Source of the DNA: Pseudomonas sp. BSw22131
GTDB lineage: Bacteria; Pseudomonadota; Gammaproteobacteria; Pseudomonadales; Pseudomonadaceae
Assembly (NCBI RefSeq): GCF_026810445.1
Contig: NZ_CP113949.1
Span: forward strand, 1,984,001-2,048,000
Direction of reading: 5' to 3'
Length of the DNA stretch: 64,000 bases
The notes beneath the pieces were generated by a model, which was not told where the DNA came from, did not search any database, and saw only the letters and a list, made by a program, of their open reading frames with translations. Shown here in pieces: positions 52,706-62,259 of the stretch. The number at the start of each line of letters is the position of its first letter. Positions within the stretch are counted from its first letter, which is position 1. Position numbers and translations under genes: made by a program.

Positions 52706-55114
52706 TCAAACCGGCGAAACCGTTAACTGGTGAGCAACGCCAATCGCGTCTGCAGTCGCCGACTGCAACCGCCGCATCTGCTCACAGCCCCACAACACCC
52801 GCTCCGGCGTCGCAGGCGCGTCGATTTTTGGCTGGTGCCGGTAATCACCCATACTCGCTACCGCATCCTTGATCGCGCACCACGCGGCGATCCCGAGCAT
52901 GAACGGCGGTTCGCCCACCGCCTTTGAGTGGAACACCGTGTCTTCCGGGTTTTTGCGGTTTTCCACCAGCTTCACGCGCAAGTCCAGCGGCATGTCCGCC
53001 ACGGCCGGGATCTTGTAGCCCGCCGGCCCGTTGGTGACCAGTTTGCCCTTGTCGTTCCACACCAGCTCTTCGGTGGTCAGCCAGCCCATGCCCTGAATGT
53101 AGCCGCCCTCGACCTGGCCGATGTCGATGGCCGGGTTCAGCGACGCGCCGACGTCGTGCAGGATGTCGGTGCGCAACATTTTGTACTCGCCCGTCAGGGT
53201 GTCGATGATCACTTCCGTGCAGGCCGCGCCAAACGCAAAGTAGTAAAACGGCCGTCCGCGTGCCTGACTGCGGTCGTAGTAGATTTTCGGGGTCTTGTAA
53301 TAGCCCGTGCTCGACAGCGAGACCTGGCCCATCCACGCCTGCTGCGTCAGAGTCTCGAAACTGATCACCTGTTCGCCGACACGCACATGGCCATTGCGAA
53401 ACTCGACTGCTGCTTCCTCGACTTTGTAGTGCCGCGCCGCAAACTCAACCAGCCGCGCCTTGATGATTTCCGCCGCGTTCTGCGCCGCCTTACCGTTCAA
53501 ATCAGTGCCGCTGGACGCTGCGGTCGGGGAAGTATTGGGCACCTTATCGGTGTTGGTCGCGGTGATCTGCACGCGGTCGATATCCACCTGGAACACTTCG
53601 GCCACGACCTGCGCCACCTTGATGTTCAAGCCTTGGCCCATTTCGGTGCCGCCGTGGTTCAAGTGGATGCTGCCGTCGGTGTAGATGTGGATCAGCGCGC
53701 CGGCCTGATTGAGGAAGCTGGCGGTGAAGGAAATGCCGAATTTGACGGGCGTCAACGCTAGCCCTTTTTTAAGAATCGGGCTGTGCGCGTTGTAGGCAAT
53801 GATCGCTTTGCGTCGCTCGGCGTACTGGCAGCTTTCTTCCAGTTCGGCGGTCATTTCTTCGAGCATGTTGTGCTCGACGGTCTGGTAATAGTGGGTGACG
53901 TTGCGCTCGGTCTTGCCGTAGTAATTGACCTTGCGCACCTCCAGCGGGTCCTTGCCCAGATGGCGGGCGATGGCGTCCATCACTTCCTCGATGGCGACCA
54001 TGCCTTGAGGGCCGCCGAAGCCGCGATAAGCGGTGTTGGACGCGGTGTTGGTCTTGCAGCGATGGCCGTTGATCGTGGCGTCGCCCAGGTAATACGAGTT
54101 GTCGGCATGAAACATCGCCCGGTCGACGATGGACGCTGACAAATCCGGCGAATAACCGCAGTTGCCCGCCAGTTCCAGATTGATGCCATGGAGGCGGCCG
54201 GTGTCATCGAAACCCACGTCGTACTCGACGTAAAAGGGGTGGCGCTTGCCGGTCATCAGCATGTCTTCGACGCGCGGCAAGCGCATCTTGGTTGGCTGGC
54301 CGGTCAGGCGTGCGATCACCGCGCACAGACAGGCAGGGCTGGCGGCTTGAGTTTCCTTGCCGCCGAAACCGCCGCCCATGCGGCGCATGTCGACGACGAT
54401 TTTGTTCATCGACACGTTGAGCACTTCGGCGACCAGTTTCTGCACTTCGGTCGGGTTTTGCGTCGAGCAATAGACGATCATGCCGCCGTCTTCAGTGGGC
54501 ATGACCGAGGATATCTGCGTCTCCAGATAGAAGTGTTCCTGGCCGCCGATGTGCAGCGTGCCTTGAATGCGCCGTGGCGCGCTGTTGAGTGCCGCCACTG
54601 AGTCGCCACGTTGATGGGTGTGGCTGTCGAGCACAAAGTGCTTGTTGCGCAACGCCTCCACCACGTCGAGCACCGGCTCCAGATCCTCGTATTCGATGAT
54701 CGCGGCCATCGCCGCCTTGCGTGCGGTTTCCAGGTCTCGCGCGGCGACGGCAATCACCGGCTGGCCGACGAACTCAACGGTGTCGATGGCGAGCAGCGGG
54801 TCGCCCGGCAGCAGCGGGCCAATGTCTTTGAGGCCAGGGATGTCTTCGTGAGTGATCGCGATGCGCACGCCGTCGAAGGCATAACACGGCGCGGTGTCGA
54901 CGCTGATGATGCGCGCATGGGCGCGATCCGAGAGGCGCGCATAGACGTGCAACTGATTGGGAAACTCAAGGCGGTCGTCGATATACACCGCCTCGCCCGA
55001 GACGTGTTTGTCCGCGCTGTCGTGCTTGACGCTGCGGCCGACGCCGGTGGTTAGGTCCTGTTGAAACAGGGCGACCATTTCTTCCTGCGTCTTTTGGGGG
55101 GCATGGTTAGACAT
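52706..55114 (-). CDS. xdhB: Xanthine dehydrogenase molybdopterin-binding subunit
   Basis: XdhB is the catalytic subunit oxidising xanthine to urate. The 802-residue protein has the entry domain with SGEAVYIDD and LHVYARLSDRAHARI. The molybdopterin motifs are GGGFGGKETQ, AYRGFGGPQGM, GGTEMGQGLNIK and the active-site AVGEPPFMLG near the C terminus. The start ATG 55114 overlaps the xdhA stop by 8 bases. The order xdhA-xdhB-xdhC is standard. Confidence 0.96.
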   Translation of the reverse strand: MSNHAPQKTQEEMVALFQQDLTTGVGRSVKHDSADKHVSGEAVYIDDRLEFPNQLHVYARLSDRAHARIISVDTAPCYAFDGVRIAITHEDIPGLKDIGPLLPGDPLLAIDTVEFVGQPVIAVAARDLETARKAAMAAIIEYEDLEPVLDVVEALRNKHFVLDSHTHQRGDSVAALNSAPRRIQGTLHIGGQEHFYLETQISSVMPTEDGGMIVYCSTQNPTEVQKLVAEVLNVSMNKIVVDMRRMGGGFGGKETQAASPACLCAVIARLTGQPTKMRLPRVEDMLMTGKRHPFYVEYDVGFDDTGRLHGINLELAGNCGYSPDLSASIVDRAMFHADNSYYLGDATINGHRCKTNTASNTAYRGFGGPQGMVAIEEVMDAIARHLGKDPLEVRKVNYYGKTERNVTHYYQTVEHNMLEEMTAELEESCQYAERRKAIIAYNAHSPILKKGLALTPVKFGISFTASFLNQAGALIHIYTDGSIHLNHGGTEMGQGLNIKVAQVVAEVFQVDIDRVQITATNTDKVPNTSPTAASSGTDLNGKAAQNAAEIIKARLVEFAARHYKVEEAAVEFRNGHVRVGEQVISFETLTQQAWMGQVSLSSTGYYKTPKIYYDRSQARGRPFYYFAFGAACTEVIIDTLTGEYKMLRTDILHDVGASLNPAIDIGQVEGGYIQGMGWLTTEELVWNDKGKLVTNGPAGYKIPAVADMPLDLRVKLVENRKNPEDTVFHSKAVGEPPFMLGIAAWCAIKDAVASMGDYRHQPKIDAPATPERVLWGCEQMRRLQSATADAIGVAHQLTVSPV

Positions 55115-56561
55115 AGGCCGTTACCCGCGTCTCGATGTGGGGTGTCTGCAGCTCTATAAAGTATTTGCGCAACAGGTTCTGTGCGCTGAGCAGGCGATAT
55201 TCCTTGCTCGCCCGGAAGTCTGACAGCGGTGTGAAATCTTCGGCCAATGCAGCGCAGGCGTGCTCCACGGTGGCCGAAGTCCAGGGTGCGCCGATCAGCG
55301 CTTGCTCGCACGCAGCAGCGCGTTTGGGGATCGCTGCCATGCCGCCGAATGCTGCACGTGCATCAACGATGGCGCCGTTTTCGACCTGAATGCGGAATGC
55401 CGCGCAGACCGCCGAAATATCATCGTCCAGCCGTTTCGACACCTTGTAGGCGCGAAACGCGTGCTTGGCATTGGCCTTGGGTACGATGATTTTTTCGATG
55501 AATTCACTTTCCTGGCGGGCCGTGACGCGGTAATCGATGAAGTAATCTTCCAGCGCCAGGGTGCGCGTCTGGTCGCCTTTGCGCAGGACAATTTTTGCCC
55601 CCAGCGCTATCAGCAGCGGAGGTGAGTCGCCGATGGGCGACGCATTGCCGATGTTGCCGCCCAATGTTCCCTGATTACGAATCTGCAATGACGCAAAACG
55701 GTGCAGTAATTCACCGAAATCCGGGTACTGCTCACTCAGCGCGCCGTAGCAATCGGTCAGTGCTGTAGCCGCGCCGATCTCGATGCGGTCTTCAAAATTT
55801 TCGATTTTCTTCATCGCGGCGACGTTGCCGACGTAAATCATCACTGGCAACGGGCGATGAAATTGCGTGACTTCCAGCGCCAGGTCGGTACCGCCGGCCA
55901 ACAACCTTGCGTGCGGATAGGCGTCGTACAAATCGGCCAGATCGGCGACGGTCAACGGCACCAGGCAGCGCTTGTCGCCATTGTTGAGCTCGGCGGTCTG
56001 GGTGGGGGCGATGGCTTTCAGGCGGGCGATGGTCTGCGCTGTGTTGGCGTCGAATTGATCGGGCGTGCGCTGGCCGCATGCTTGTTCTGCCGCAGCCAGA
56101 ATCGGTCGATACCCGGTGCAGCGACAGAGGTTGCCCGCCAGCGCTTCATGGGCCTGAGCGGTATCGGGTTGGGTGCTGTTTTTTTGCAGCGCGAACAGCG
56201 ACATGACAAACCCCGGCGTGCAAAACCCGCACTGCGAACCGTGGCAATCGACCATCGCCTGCTGCACGCTGTGCAGTTGGCCCTGGTGCTTGAGGTCTTC
56301 AACGCTAATCAGCTGTTTACCGTGCAGCGAGGCCAAAAAGGTCAGGCAAGAATTGAGGCTGCGATAGTTCAGCGTGTCATGGCCTTCGCTGTCCATCGCC
56401 AGTTCGCCGACCACCACGGTGCATGCGCCGCAGTCACCGCTGGCACAGCCTTCTTTGGTGCCCGGTTTGTGCACGTGCTCGCGCAGATAATTGAGCACGG
56501 TCATGTTGGGGTCCAGAGCGTGCTCGGTCTTCAGCGTTTGGTTCAGTAAAAACTGGATCAC
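55107..56561 (-). CDS. xdhA: Xanthine dehydrogenase iron-sulfur/FAD subunit
   Basis: XdhA passes electrons from the molybdenum site to NAD through two [2Fe-2S] clusters and FAD. The 484-residue protein has the plant-type cluster motif EGCASGDCGACTVV near 37. The second cluster is formed by CGFCTPGF and NLCRCTGYRPI, followed by the FAD domain with LLAGGTDLALEV and GTLGGNIGNASPIGD. The start is GTG 56561, with GAGG about 8 bases upstream; an ATG at 56600 would add 13 residues without homology. Two tandem operator-like repeats lie 97-136 bases upstream. Confidence 0.95.
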   Translation of the reverse strand: MIQFLLNQTLKTEHALDPNMTVLNYLREHVHKPGTKEGCASGDCGACTVVVGELAMDSEGHDTLNYRSLNSCLTFLASLHGKQLISVEDLKHQGQLHSVQQAMVDCHGSQCGFCTPGFVMSLFALQKNSTQPDTAQAHEALAGNLCRCTGYRPILAAAEQACGQRTPDQFDANTAQTIARLKAIAPTQTAELNNGDKRCLVPLTVADLADLYDAYPHARLLAGGTDLALEVTQFHRPLPVMIYVGNVAAMKKIENFEDRIEIGAATALTDCYGALSEQYPDFGELLHRFASLQIRNQGTLGGNIGNASPIGDSPPLLIALGAKIVLRKGDQTRTLALEDYFIDYRVTARQESEFIEKIIVPKANAKHAFRAYKVSKRLDDDISAVCAAFRIQVENGAIVDARAAFGGMAAIPKRAAACEQALIGAPWTSATVEHACAALAEDFTPLSDFRASKEYRLLSAQNLLRKYFIELQTPHIETRVTAYV

Positions 56562-56657
56562 GGGCGTGCCTCGTCGTTCTTGTAATAGAGGTGTAAGCAA
56601 CAGGTGTCTTGAAAACTGTCGTGAAGATGTAATAGAGCGTGTCGATGAATTTATCAG

Positions 56658-56697
56658 CTCTGACTATCGGGTCAATAATTCTCTGACCTGCTGGTCA
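56658..56697. promoter_or_regulatory. Twin operator-like repeats upstream of xdhA
   Basis: CTCTGACTATCGGGTCA (56658-56674) and CTCTGACCTGCTGGTCA (56681-56697) match at 13 of 17 positions and are spaced 23 bases start to start. Each is a TGAC/GGTCA-type inverted repeat. They lie in the divergent region between xdhA and the second GntR gene, a natural site for a regulator. The remainder of 56562-56879 shows no gene. Confidence 0.6.
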
Positions 56698-56879
56698 AGA
56701 AAGCATGATTTTTATTCCCTTGACGATTAGCGGCGCAGGCCGCTTGCAATCAATCTGTGGTCCGGTGCTCAAACTTTTGCTTATTTCGTGCCAGTTTCCG
56801 TGCAAGTGGCCCTGCGCCAGTGGGATGCAGTGCGATACACTTCGCCGCTTGTGTGCAGCTACGGATTTAAAGGAAAGAC

Positions 56880-57539
56880 ATGACGTTCAAGGCACCGGAC
56901 AGCCTCGCGGAGCAAATCGCTCATCACCTTGCCGAGCGCATCATTCGCGGCGACCTCAAGCCTGCCGAGCGGATTCAGGAACAGAAAGTCACGGCCGCCC
57001 TCAACGTCAGCCGCGGCTCTGTGCGCGAAGCCCTGCTCATCCTCGAGCGTCGCCACCTGATCGTGATCCTGCCGCGTCGGGGCGCCCAAGTGTCGGTGCT
57101 GACCCCGCATAACGTCGAAAGCCTGTGCGCGCTCATGAGCGAGCTTTACATCCTGCTGGCGATTGCCGTGGGTGAACGCTGGAAGGAAGAAGTCGAACTG
57201 GCGCCGTTCATGCAAATTCAGCAGCGGCTGATCGCCAGTTGCGAGCGCCGGGACGTGAAGTCCTTCGTCGAGGACAGCTTCAACGTCATGCGCGCGGCCT
57301 ATCCGTTTGCCAACAATCCTTATCTGGAAGAAACCATCGAGAACCTGCAGCCGTCCATGAGCCGCTTCTACTTTCTCGCGCTTGAACAGCGCAAGGCAGA
57401 AATGAGCGAGTACCTGACCCTGTTCGGCCAGCTGCTCGAAGCGGTGATCGCACGTGACCTGGTGCAGATTCGTACGGTGCTCAGGCAATACACGCAGCGC
57501 AGTTGCCAGTCGGTGCTTGCAGCCTTGGCGGCTGGCTGA
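56880..57539 (+). CDS. GntR-family regulator (FadR/FCD subfamily) preceding smc
   Basis: The 219-residue protein has a winged helix (LKPAERIQEQKVTAALNVSR) and an FCD-type helical domain lacking the full metal-binding histidine set. Start ATG 56880 follows AAAGGAAAG at a good distance. The smc ATG begins three bases after its stop, so the two genes are coupled. The target is unknown; candidates are xdhA, divergently transcribed from it, and itself. Confidence 0.88.
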   Translation: MTFKAPDSLAEQIAHHLAERIIRGDLKPAERIQEQKVTAALNVSRGSVREALLILERRHLIVILPRRGAQVSVLTPHNVESLCALMSELYILLAIAVGERWKEEVELAPFMQIQQRLIASCERRDVKSFVEDSFNVMRAAYPFANNPYLEETIENLQPSMSRFYFLALEQRKAEMSEYLTLFGQLLEAVIARDLVQIRTVLRQYTQRSCQSVLAALAAG

Positions 57540-57542
57540 CCG

Positions 57543-60500
57543 ATGCGGCTCAAATGCATCAAGCTGGCGGGGTTCAAGTCCTTCGTCGATCCGACGACCG
57601 TGAATTTCCCCAGCAACATGGCGGCCGTGGTCGGCCCCAATGGATGCGGAAAATCCAACATCATCGACGCGGTGCGCTGGGTCATGGGCGAAAGCTCGGC
57701 CAAGAACCTGCGCGGCGAATCGATGACCGACGTCATCTTCAACGGCTCCACCAGCCGTAAACCCGTGAGCCAGGCCAGCATCGAACTGGTGTTCGACAAC
57801 TCCGACGGCACGCTGGTCGGCGAATATGCCGCCTACGCGGAAATCTCCATTCGCCGCAAAGTCACCCGCGACAGCCAGAACAGCTATTACCTGAACGGCA
57901 CCAAATGCCGACGTCGTGACATCACTGACATCTTCCTCGGCACAGGTTTAGGCCCGCGCAGCTACTCGATCATCGAGCAGGGCATGATCTCCAAGCTGAT
58001 CGAAGCCAAGCCTGAAGACCTGCGCAATTTCATCGAAGAAGCCGCCGGTATCTCCAAGTACAAGGAGCGCCGTCGCGACACCGAGAATCGCATCCGCCGC
58101 ACCCACGACAACCTCGCACGGCTGACTGACCTGCGCGATGAATTGGGCCGTCAACTGGAGCGTTTGCAGCGTCAGGCTCAGGCCGCCGAGAAGTATCAGG
58201 AATACAAAGCCGAGGAGCGTCAGCTCAAGGCTCAGTTGTCGGCCCTGCGCTGGCAAGCCTTGAACGTTCAGGTCAGCCAGCGTGAAGCGGTGATCGGCAA
58301 TCAGGAAGTCGGGTTTGAAGCGCTGGTTGCCGATCAACGCAGTGCCGATGCCTCTATCGAGCGTTTGCGTGACGGCCATCACGACCTGTCCGAGCGATTC
58401 AATCTGGTTCAAGGCCGCTTCTATTCCGTAGGCGGCGACATCGCCCGCGTCGAACAAAGCATTCAGCACGGCCAGCAGCGCCTGCGTCAGTTGCAGGACG
58501 ACCTGCGCGAAGCCGAACGCGCCCGACTGGAAACCGAATCCCATCTTGGGCACGACCGCACCTTGCTCGCCACGCTGGGCGAAGAGCTGGAAATGCTCGA
58601 GCCGGAACAGGAAATGACCCTGGCCGCCGCCGAAGAATCCGCCGCCTCGCTTGAGGATGCAGAAACCCTGATGCACGGCTGGCAAGAGCAGTGGGACAGC
58701 TTCAACCTGCACTCCGCCGAGCCTCGGCGTCAGGCCGAAGTGCAGCAGTCACGCATTCAGCAACTGGAAACCAGCATGGAGCGCCTGGCCGAGCGTCAGC
58801 GCCGCTTGGGCGAAGAGCGCCAGTTGCTGGCCGCTGACCCGGAAGACGCTGCCATCCTTGAATTGAGCGAAGACCTTGCCGCTCGCGAGATGACATTTGA
58901 AGCGCTGACGGCTGAAGAAGAACAACTGATCGAGCGTCTCGAACAGCTGCGTCTTGAGTTGCAGCAGGCCACGCAGTCCCAGCAACAGGCCCAAGGTGAC
59001 TTGCAGCGGCTCAACGGCCGGTTGGCGTCGCTGGAGGCGTTGCAGCAAGCCGCGCTCGACCCTGGCACCGGCACCGCCGAGTGGCTGCGCGACCAGCAGC
59101 TCACTGAGCGCCCGCGTCTGGCCGAAGGGTTGCAGGTTGAGGCCGGTTGGGAGCTGGCCGTCGAAACCGTGCTCGGCGCCGATTTGCACGCGGTGTTGGT
59201 CGATGACTTCTCGGGGCTGGATCTGGCCGGTTTCGAACAGGGCGATTTGCGTCTTGTGCGGCCGGCTGCCGACATCGCTCGCATCCCCGGCAGCTTGCTC
59301 GACAAGGTCGACAGCCGTGTGGATCTGACCAGTTGGCTCGGCCAGGTCAAACCGGTCGAGACCCTGGATGACGCGTTGTCGATGCGCAGCCAACTGGCGG
59401 TCGGGCACAGCTTGATCAGCCGCGACGGCTATTGGGTGGGGCGTGACTTTTTGCGGGTGCGACGGGCGAGCGAAGCCGAAAGCGGCGTGCTGGCTCGCGG
59501 TCAGGAATTGCAGCGTCTGGAGCTCGAGCGCGAGGAGCGCGAGGCGACTCTGGCGGGGCTCGAAGAGCAACTGCTGACCCAGCGCGAGCAGCAACGTACT
59601 CAGGAAGACAGCCGCGAGCAACTGCGCCGGCGCTTGCAGGACGAAGCGCGTCAGCAGAGCGAACTCAAGGCGCAGCTGTCGGCGGCCAAAGCCAAGGTCG
59701 AACAACTCACCCTGCGCCGCACCCGCCTGGACGAAGAGCTCACCGAACTTGCCGAGCAGCGCGCAGTCGAGCAGGAAAGCGTCGGTGAATCCCGCCTGCA
59801 ATTGCAGGATGCGCTGGATGCAATGGCCCTCGACACCGAGCAGCGCGAGTTGCTCTTGGCCCAGCGCGACAGCCTGCGCGAGCGGCTTGACCGTGTGCGT
59901 CAGGAGGCGCGTCAGCACAAAGATCACGCCAACCAGTTGGCTGTGCGCCTGGGTTCGCTCAAGGCGCAGCACGACTCGACCCGTCAGGCGCTGGAACGGC
60001 TGGAGATGCAGTCCGAACGCCTGACCGAAAAACGCGAGCAGCTCGATCTGAATCTGGAGGAGGGCGCCGCACCTCTCGAAGAGCTGCGCCTGAAGCTCGA
60101 AGAGTTGCTGGAAAAGCGCATGGTCGTCGACGACGAGATGCGCACGGCCAAAATAGCCCTTGAAGACGCCGACCGGGAATTGCGCGACGCCGAAAAACGC
60201 CGCACTCAGGCTGAGCAACAGTCGCAATTGCTGCGTGGCCAACTGGAGCAGCAACGTCTTGAATGGCAATCGCTGACTGTCCGGCGCAAAACCCTCGAAG
60301 ATCAATTACTCGAAGACGGCTATGACTTACAGGGTGTGGTAGCAACGCTGACCGAGGAGGTCAGCGAGAAGGATGCCGAAGACGAGCTGGAGCGCATCGC
60401 TGCGCGGATTCAGCGCCTGGGCGCAATCAACCTGGCAGCGATTGACGAATATCAACAGCAGTCCGAGCGCAAAAACTACCTCGATGCGCAAAACGCTGAT

Positions 60501-61031
60501 CTGGTAGAAGCGCTGGACACTCTGGAAAACGTGATTCGCAAGATCGACAAGGAAACCCGTAACCGCTTCAAAGAGACCTTTGATCAGATAAACAGCGGAA
60601 TTCAGGCACTTTTTCCAAAAGTTTTCGGTGGCGGCAGCGCTTATTTGGAACTGACAGGCGAAGATTTACTCGATACAGGGGTGACCATCATGGCGCGCCC
60701 TCCCGGCAAGAAGAACAGCACGATCCATTTGCTGTCCGGTGGGGAAAAAGCCCTGACCGCTTTGGCATTGGTTTTTGCGATTTTTAAACTCAACCCTGCG
60801 CCGTTCTGCATGCTCGACGAGGTCGATGCGCCGTTGGACGACGCGAACGTCGGACGTTATGCCCGACTGGTGAAAGAGATGTCGCAGACCGTGCAGTTCA
60901 TCTACATCACCCATAACAAGATCGCCATGGAAATGGCCGATCAATTGATGGGCGTGACCATGCATGAACCTGGGTGTTCGAGGCTGGTAGCCGTTGACGT
61001 AGAGGAGGCGATGGCGCTGGTGGACGCGTAG
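57543..61031 (+). CDS. smc: Chromosome segregation ATPase SMC
   Basis: SMC, with ScpA/ScpB, condenses and resolves sister chromosomes. The 1162-residue protein has Walker A GPNGCGKSNIIDAVRWVMGE at residues ~31-50. A first coiled coil (~170-500) leads to the hinge (~510-660). A second coiled coil (~665-1000) and the C-terminal ATPase half follow. That half carries the signature LLSGGEKALTALALVFAIF and Walker B PFCMLDEVDAPLDDANVGRY. The length is normal for pseudomonads. No Shine-Dalgarno is visible at ATG 57543, consistent with coupling to the upstream GntR gene. Confidence 0.97.
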   Translation: MRLKCIKLAGFKSFVDPTTVNFPSNMAAVVGPNGCGKSNIIDAVRWVMGESSAKNLRGESMTDVIFNGSTSRKPVSQASIELVFDNSDGTLVGEYAAYAEISIRRKVTRDSQNSYYLNGTKCRRRDITDIFLGTGLGPRSYSIIEQGMISKLIEAKPEDLRNFIEEAAGISKYKERRRDTENRIRRTHDNLARLTDLRDELGRQLERLQRQAQAAEKYQEYKAEERQLKAQLSALRWQALNVQVSQREAVIGNQEVGFEALVADQRSADASIERLRDGHHDLSERFNLVQGRFYSVGGDIARVEQSIQHGQQRLRQLQDDLREAERARLETESHLGHDRTLLATLGEELEMLEPEQEMTLAAAEESAASLEDAETLMHGWQEQWDSFNLHSAEPRRQAEVQQSRIQQLETSMERLAERQRRLGEERQLLAADPEDAAILELSEDLAAREMTFEALTAEEEQLIERLEQLRLELQQATQSQQQAQGDLQRLNGRLASLEALQQAALDPGTGTAEWLRDQQLTERPRLAEGLQVEAGWELAVETVLGADLHAVLVDDFSGLDLAGFEQGDLRLVRPAADIARIPGSLLDKVDSRVDLTSWLGQVKPVETLDDALSMRSQLAVGHSLISRDGYWVGRDFLRVRRASEAESGVLARGQELQRLELEREEREATLAGLEEQLLTQREQQRTQEDSREQLRRRLQDEARQQSELKAQLSAAKAKVEQLTLRRTRLDEELTELAEQRAVEQESVGESRLQLQDALDAMALDTEQRELLLAQRDSLRERLDRVRQEARQHKDHANQLAVRLGSLKAQHDSTRQALERLEMQSERLTEKREQLDLNLEEGAAPLEELRLKLEELLEKRMVVDDEMRTAKIALEDADRELRDAEKRRTQAEQQSQLLRGQLEQQRLEWQSLTVRRKTLEDQLLEDGYDLQGVVATLTEEVSEKDAEDELERIAARIQRLGAINLAAIDEYQQQSERKNYLDAQNADLVEALDTLENVIRKIDKETRNRFKETFDQINSGIQALFPKVFGGGSAYLELTGEDLLDTGVTIMARPPGKKNSTIHLLSGGEKALTALALVFAIFKLNPAPFCMLDEVDAPLDDANVGRYARLVKEMSQTVQFIYITHNKIAMEMADQLMGVTMHEPGCSRLVAVDVEEAMALVDA

Positions 61032-61285
61032 CCGGACGAGGATTTAATGCGGGGGAAGTGGCGTTTTGGCAGCTCAGTACAGGCAAGCGTGCCGTAACTG
61101 TGCAGATCGCTCGGCATGCCAGATGTAACAGACGGTGTAAAGTTGCCGTTGGTCGTGCTAGCTTAATGACCACTTTTCTTTTTTTCGCGTGGGAAAACGC
61201 CATTCAGAACAGAGAGTTGGCACCACGTTTTAAAGGGGTTTAACGCCCTTAATTTTCAGAATTTTTAATAGAGGCACGGGATTAC

Positions 61286-62134
61286 ATGGAAATCGGTCTG
61301 CGCGAGTGGCTGATCGTCATCGGCATCATTGTCATTGCCGGTATTCTTTTTGATGGCTGGCGCCGGATGCGCGGCGGTAAAGGTAAGTTGAAATTCAGGC
61401 TCGACCGCAGCTTTTCAAATCTGCCGGACGATGAAGAGCCTTCCTCTGCAGAGGTGCTGGGCCCGGCGCGTGTGCTGGACGCTCAAAAAGAACCTCAGCT
61501 CGATGAGCATGATTTGCCGACAATGAGCGCCGCTCGCGAGCGCCCTGAACGTGAATCCAAACGCAAGAAACGCAAAGATGAGCCGCATCAGGGCGACCTC
61601 AACCTGGACATGGACGGCCCGAGCCTGTTTTCAGGTCGTGACGATGATTTCCCGGACGACAAGCCTGCGCAGCGCATCACCGAGGACAAAGATCTGCCGC
61701 CGGTGGAAGAAGTGCTGGTAATCAGCGTGATTTGTCGCGACGAAAGCGGCTTTAAAGGCCCGGCGTTGCTGCAGAACATTCTGGAAAGCGGGCTGCGGTT
61801 TGGTGAGATGGATATCTTCCATCGCCACGAAAGCATGGCTGGCAACGGCGAAGTGCTGTTTTCGATGGCCAATGCGGTCAAGCCGGGCGTGTTTGATCTG
61901 GACGACATCGACCATTTCAGCACTCGTGCCGTGAGCTTCTTTCTGGGCTTGCCAGGCCCGCGTCATCCCAAGCAGGCGTTTGATGTGATGGTGGCGGCGG
62001 CGCGCAAGCTGGCTCATGAACTCAATGGTGAATTGAAAGATGATCAGCGCAGCGTCATGACCGCGCAGACCATCGAACATTACCGCCAGCGCATCGTCGA
62101 ATTCGAACGCCGTGCGCTGACTCAGCGTCGTTGA
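61286..62134 (+). CDS. zipA: Cell division protein ZipA
   Basis: ZipA anchors FtsZ to the inner membrane. The 282-residue protein has an N-terminal membrane helix (residues ~8-24, [16 protein letters not shown]). A charged, flexible linker (~30-140, rich in Asp/Glu/Arg/Lys) precedes the FtsZ-binding domain (~145-280, [20 protein letters not shown]). It lies between smc and ligA as in other pseudomonads. About 254 bases without a gene precede it and presumably hold its promoter. Confidence 0.95.
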   Translation: MEIGLREWLIVIGIIVIAGILFDGWRRMRGGKGKLKFRLDRSFSNLPDDEEPSSAEVLGPARVLDAQKEPQLDEHDLPTMSAARERPERESKRKKRKDEPHQGDLNLDMDGPSLFSGRDDDFPDDKPAQRITEDKDLPPVEEVLVISVICRDESGFKGPALLQNILESGLRFGEMDIFHRHESMAGNGEVLFSMANAVKPGVFDLDDIDHFSTRAVSFFLGLPGPRHPKQAFDVMVAAARKLAHELNGELKDDQRSVMTAQTIEHYRQRIVEFERRALTQRR

Positions 62135-62156
62135 TCCCCACGTTGAAGGATCTTTA

Positions 62157-62225
62157 GGAGCCAACTTGTTGGCGAGGTGATATGTCAGGCAAGCCTCACA
62201 CCGCCATCGCCAACAAGTTGGCTCC
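62157..62225. repeat. REP-like pair with 19-bp perfect arms (GGAGCCAACTTGTTGGCGA)
   Basis: Arms at 62157-62175 and 62207-62225 are perfect complements. The arm itself contains the palindrome CCAACTTGTTGG with a mismatch. A single diverged arm occurs at 40074. Confidence 0.88.
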
Positions 62226-62259
62226 AACAGAGGGCCTGCAGGCCCTCACATTGCATTAA

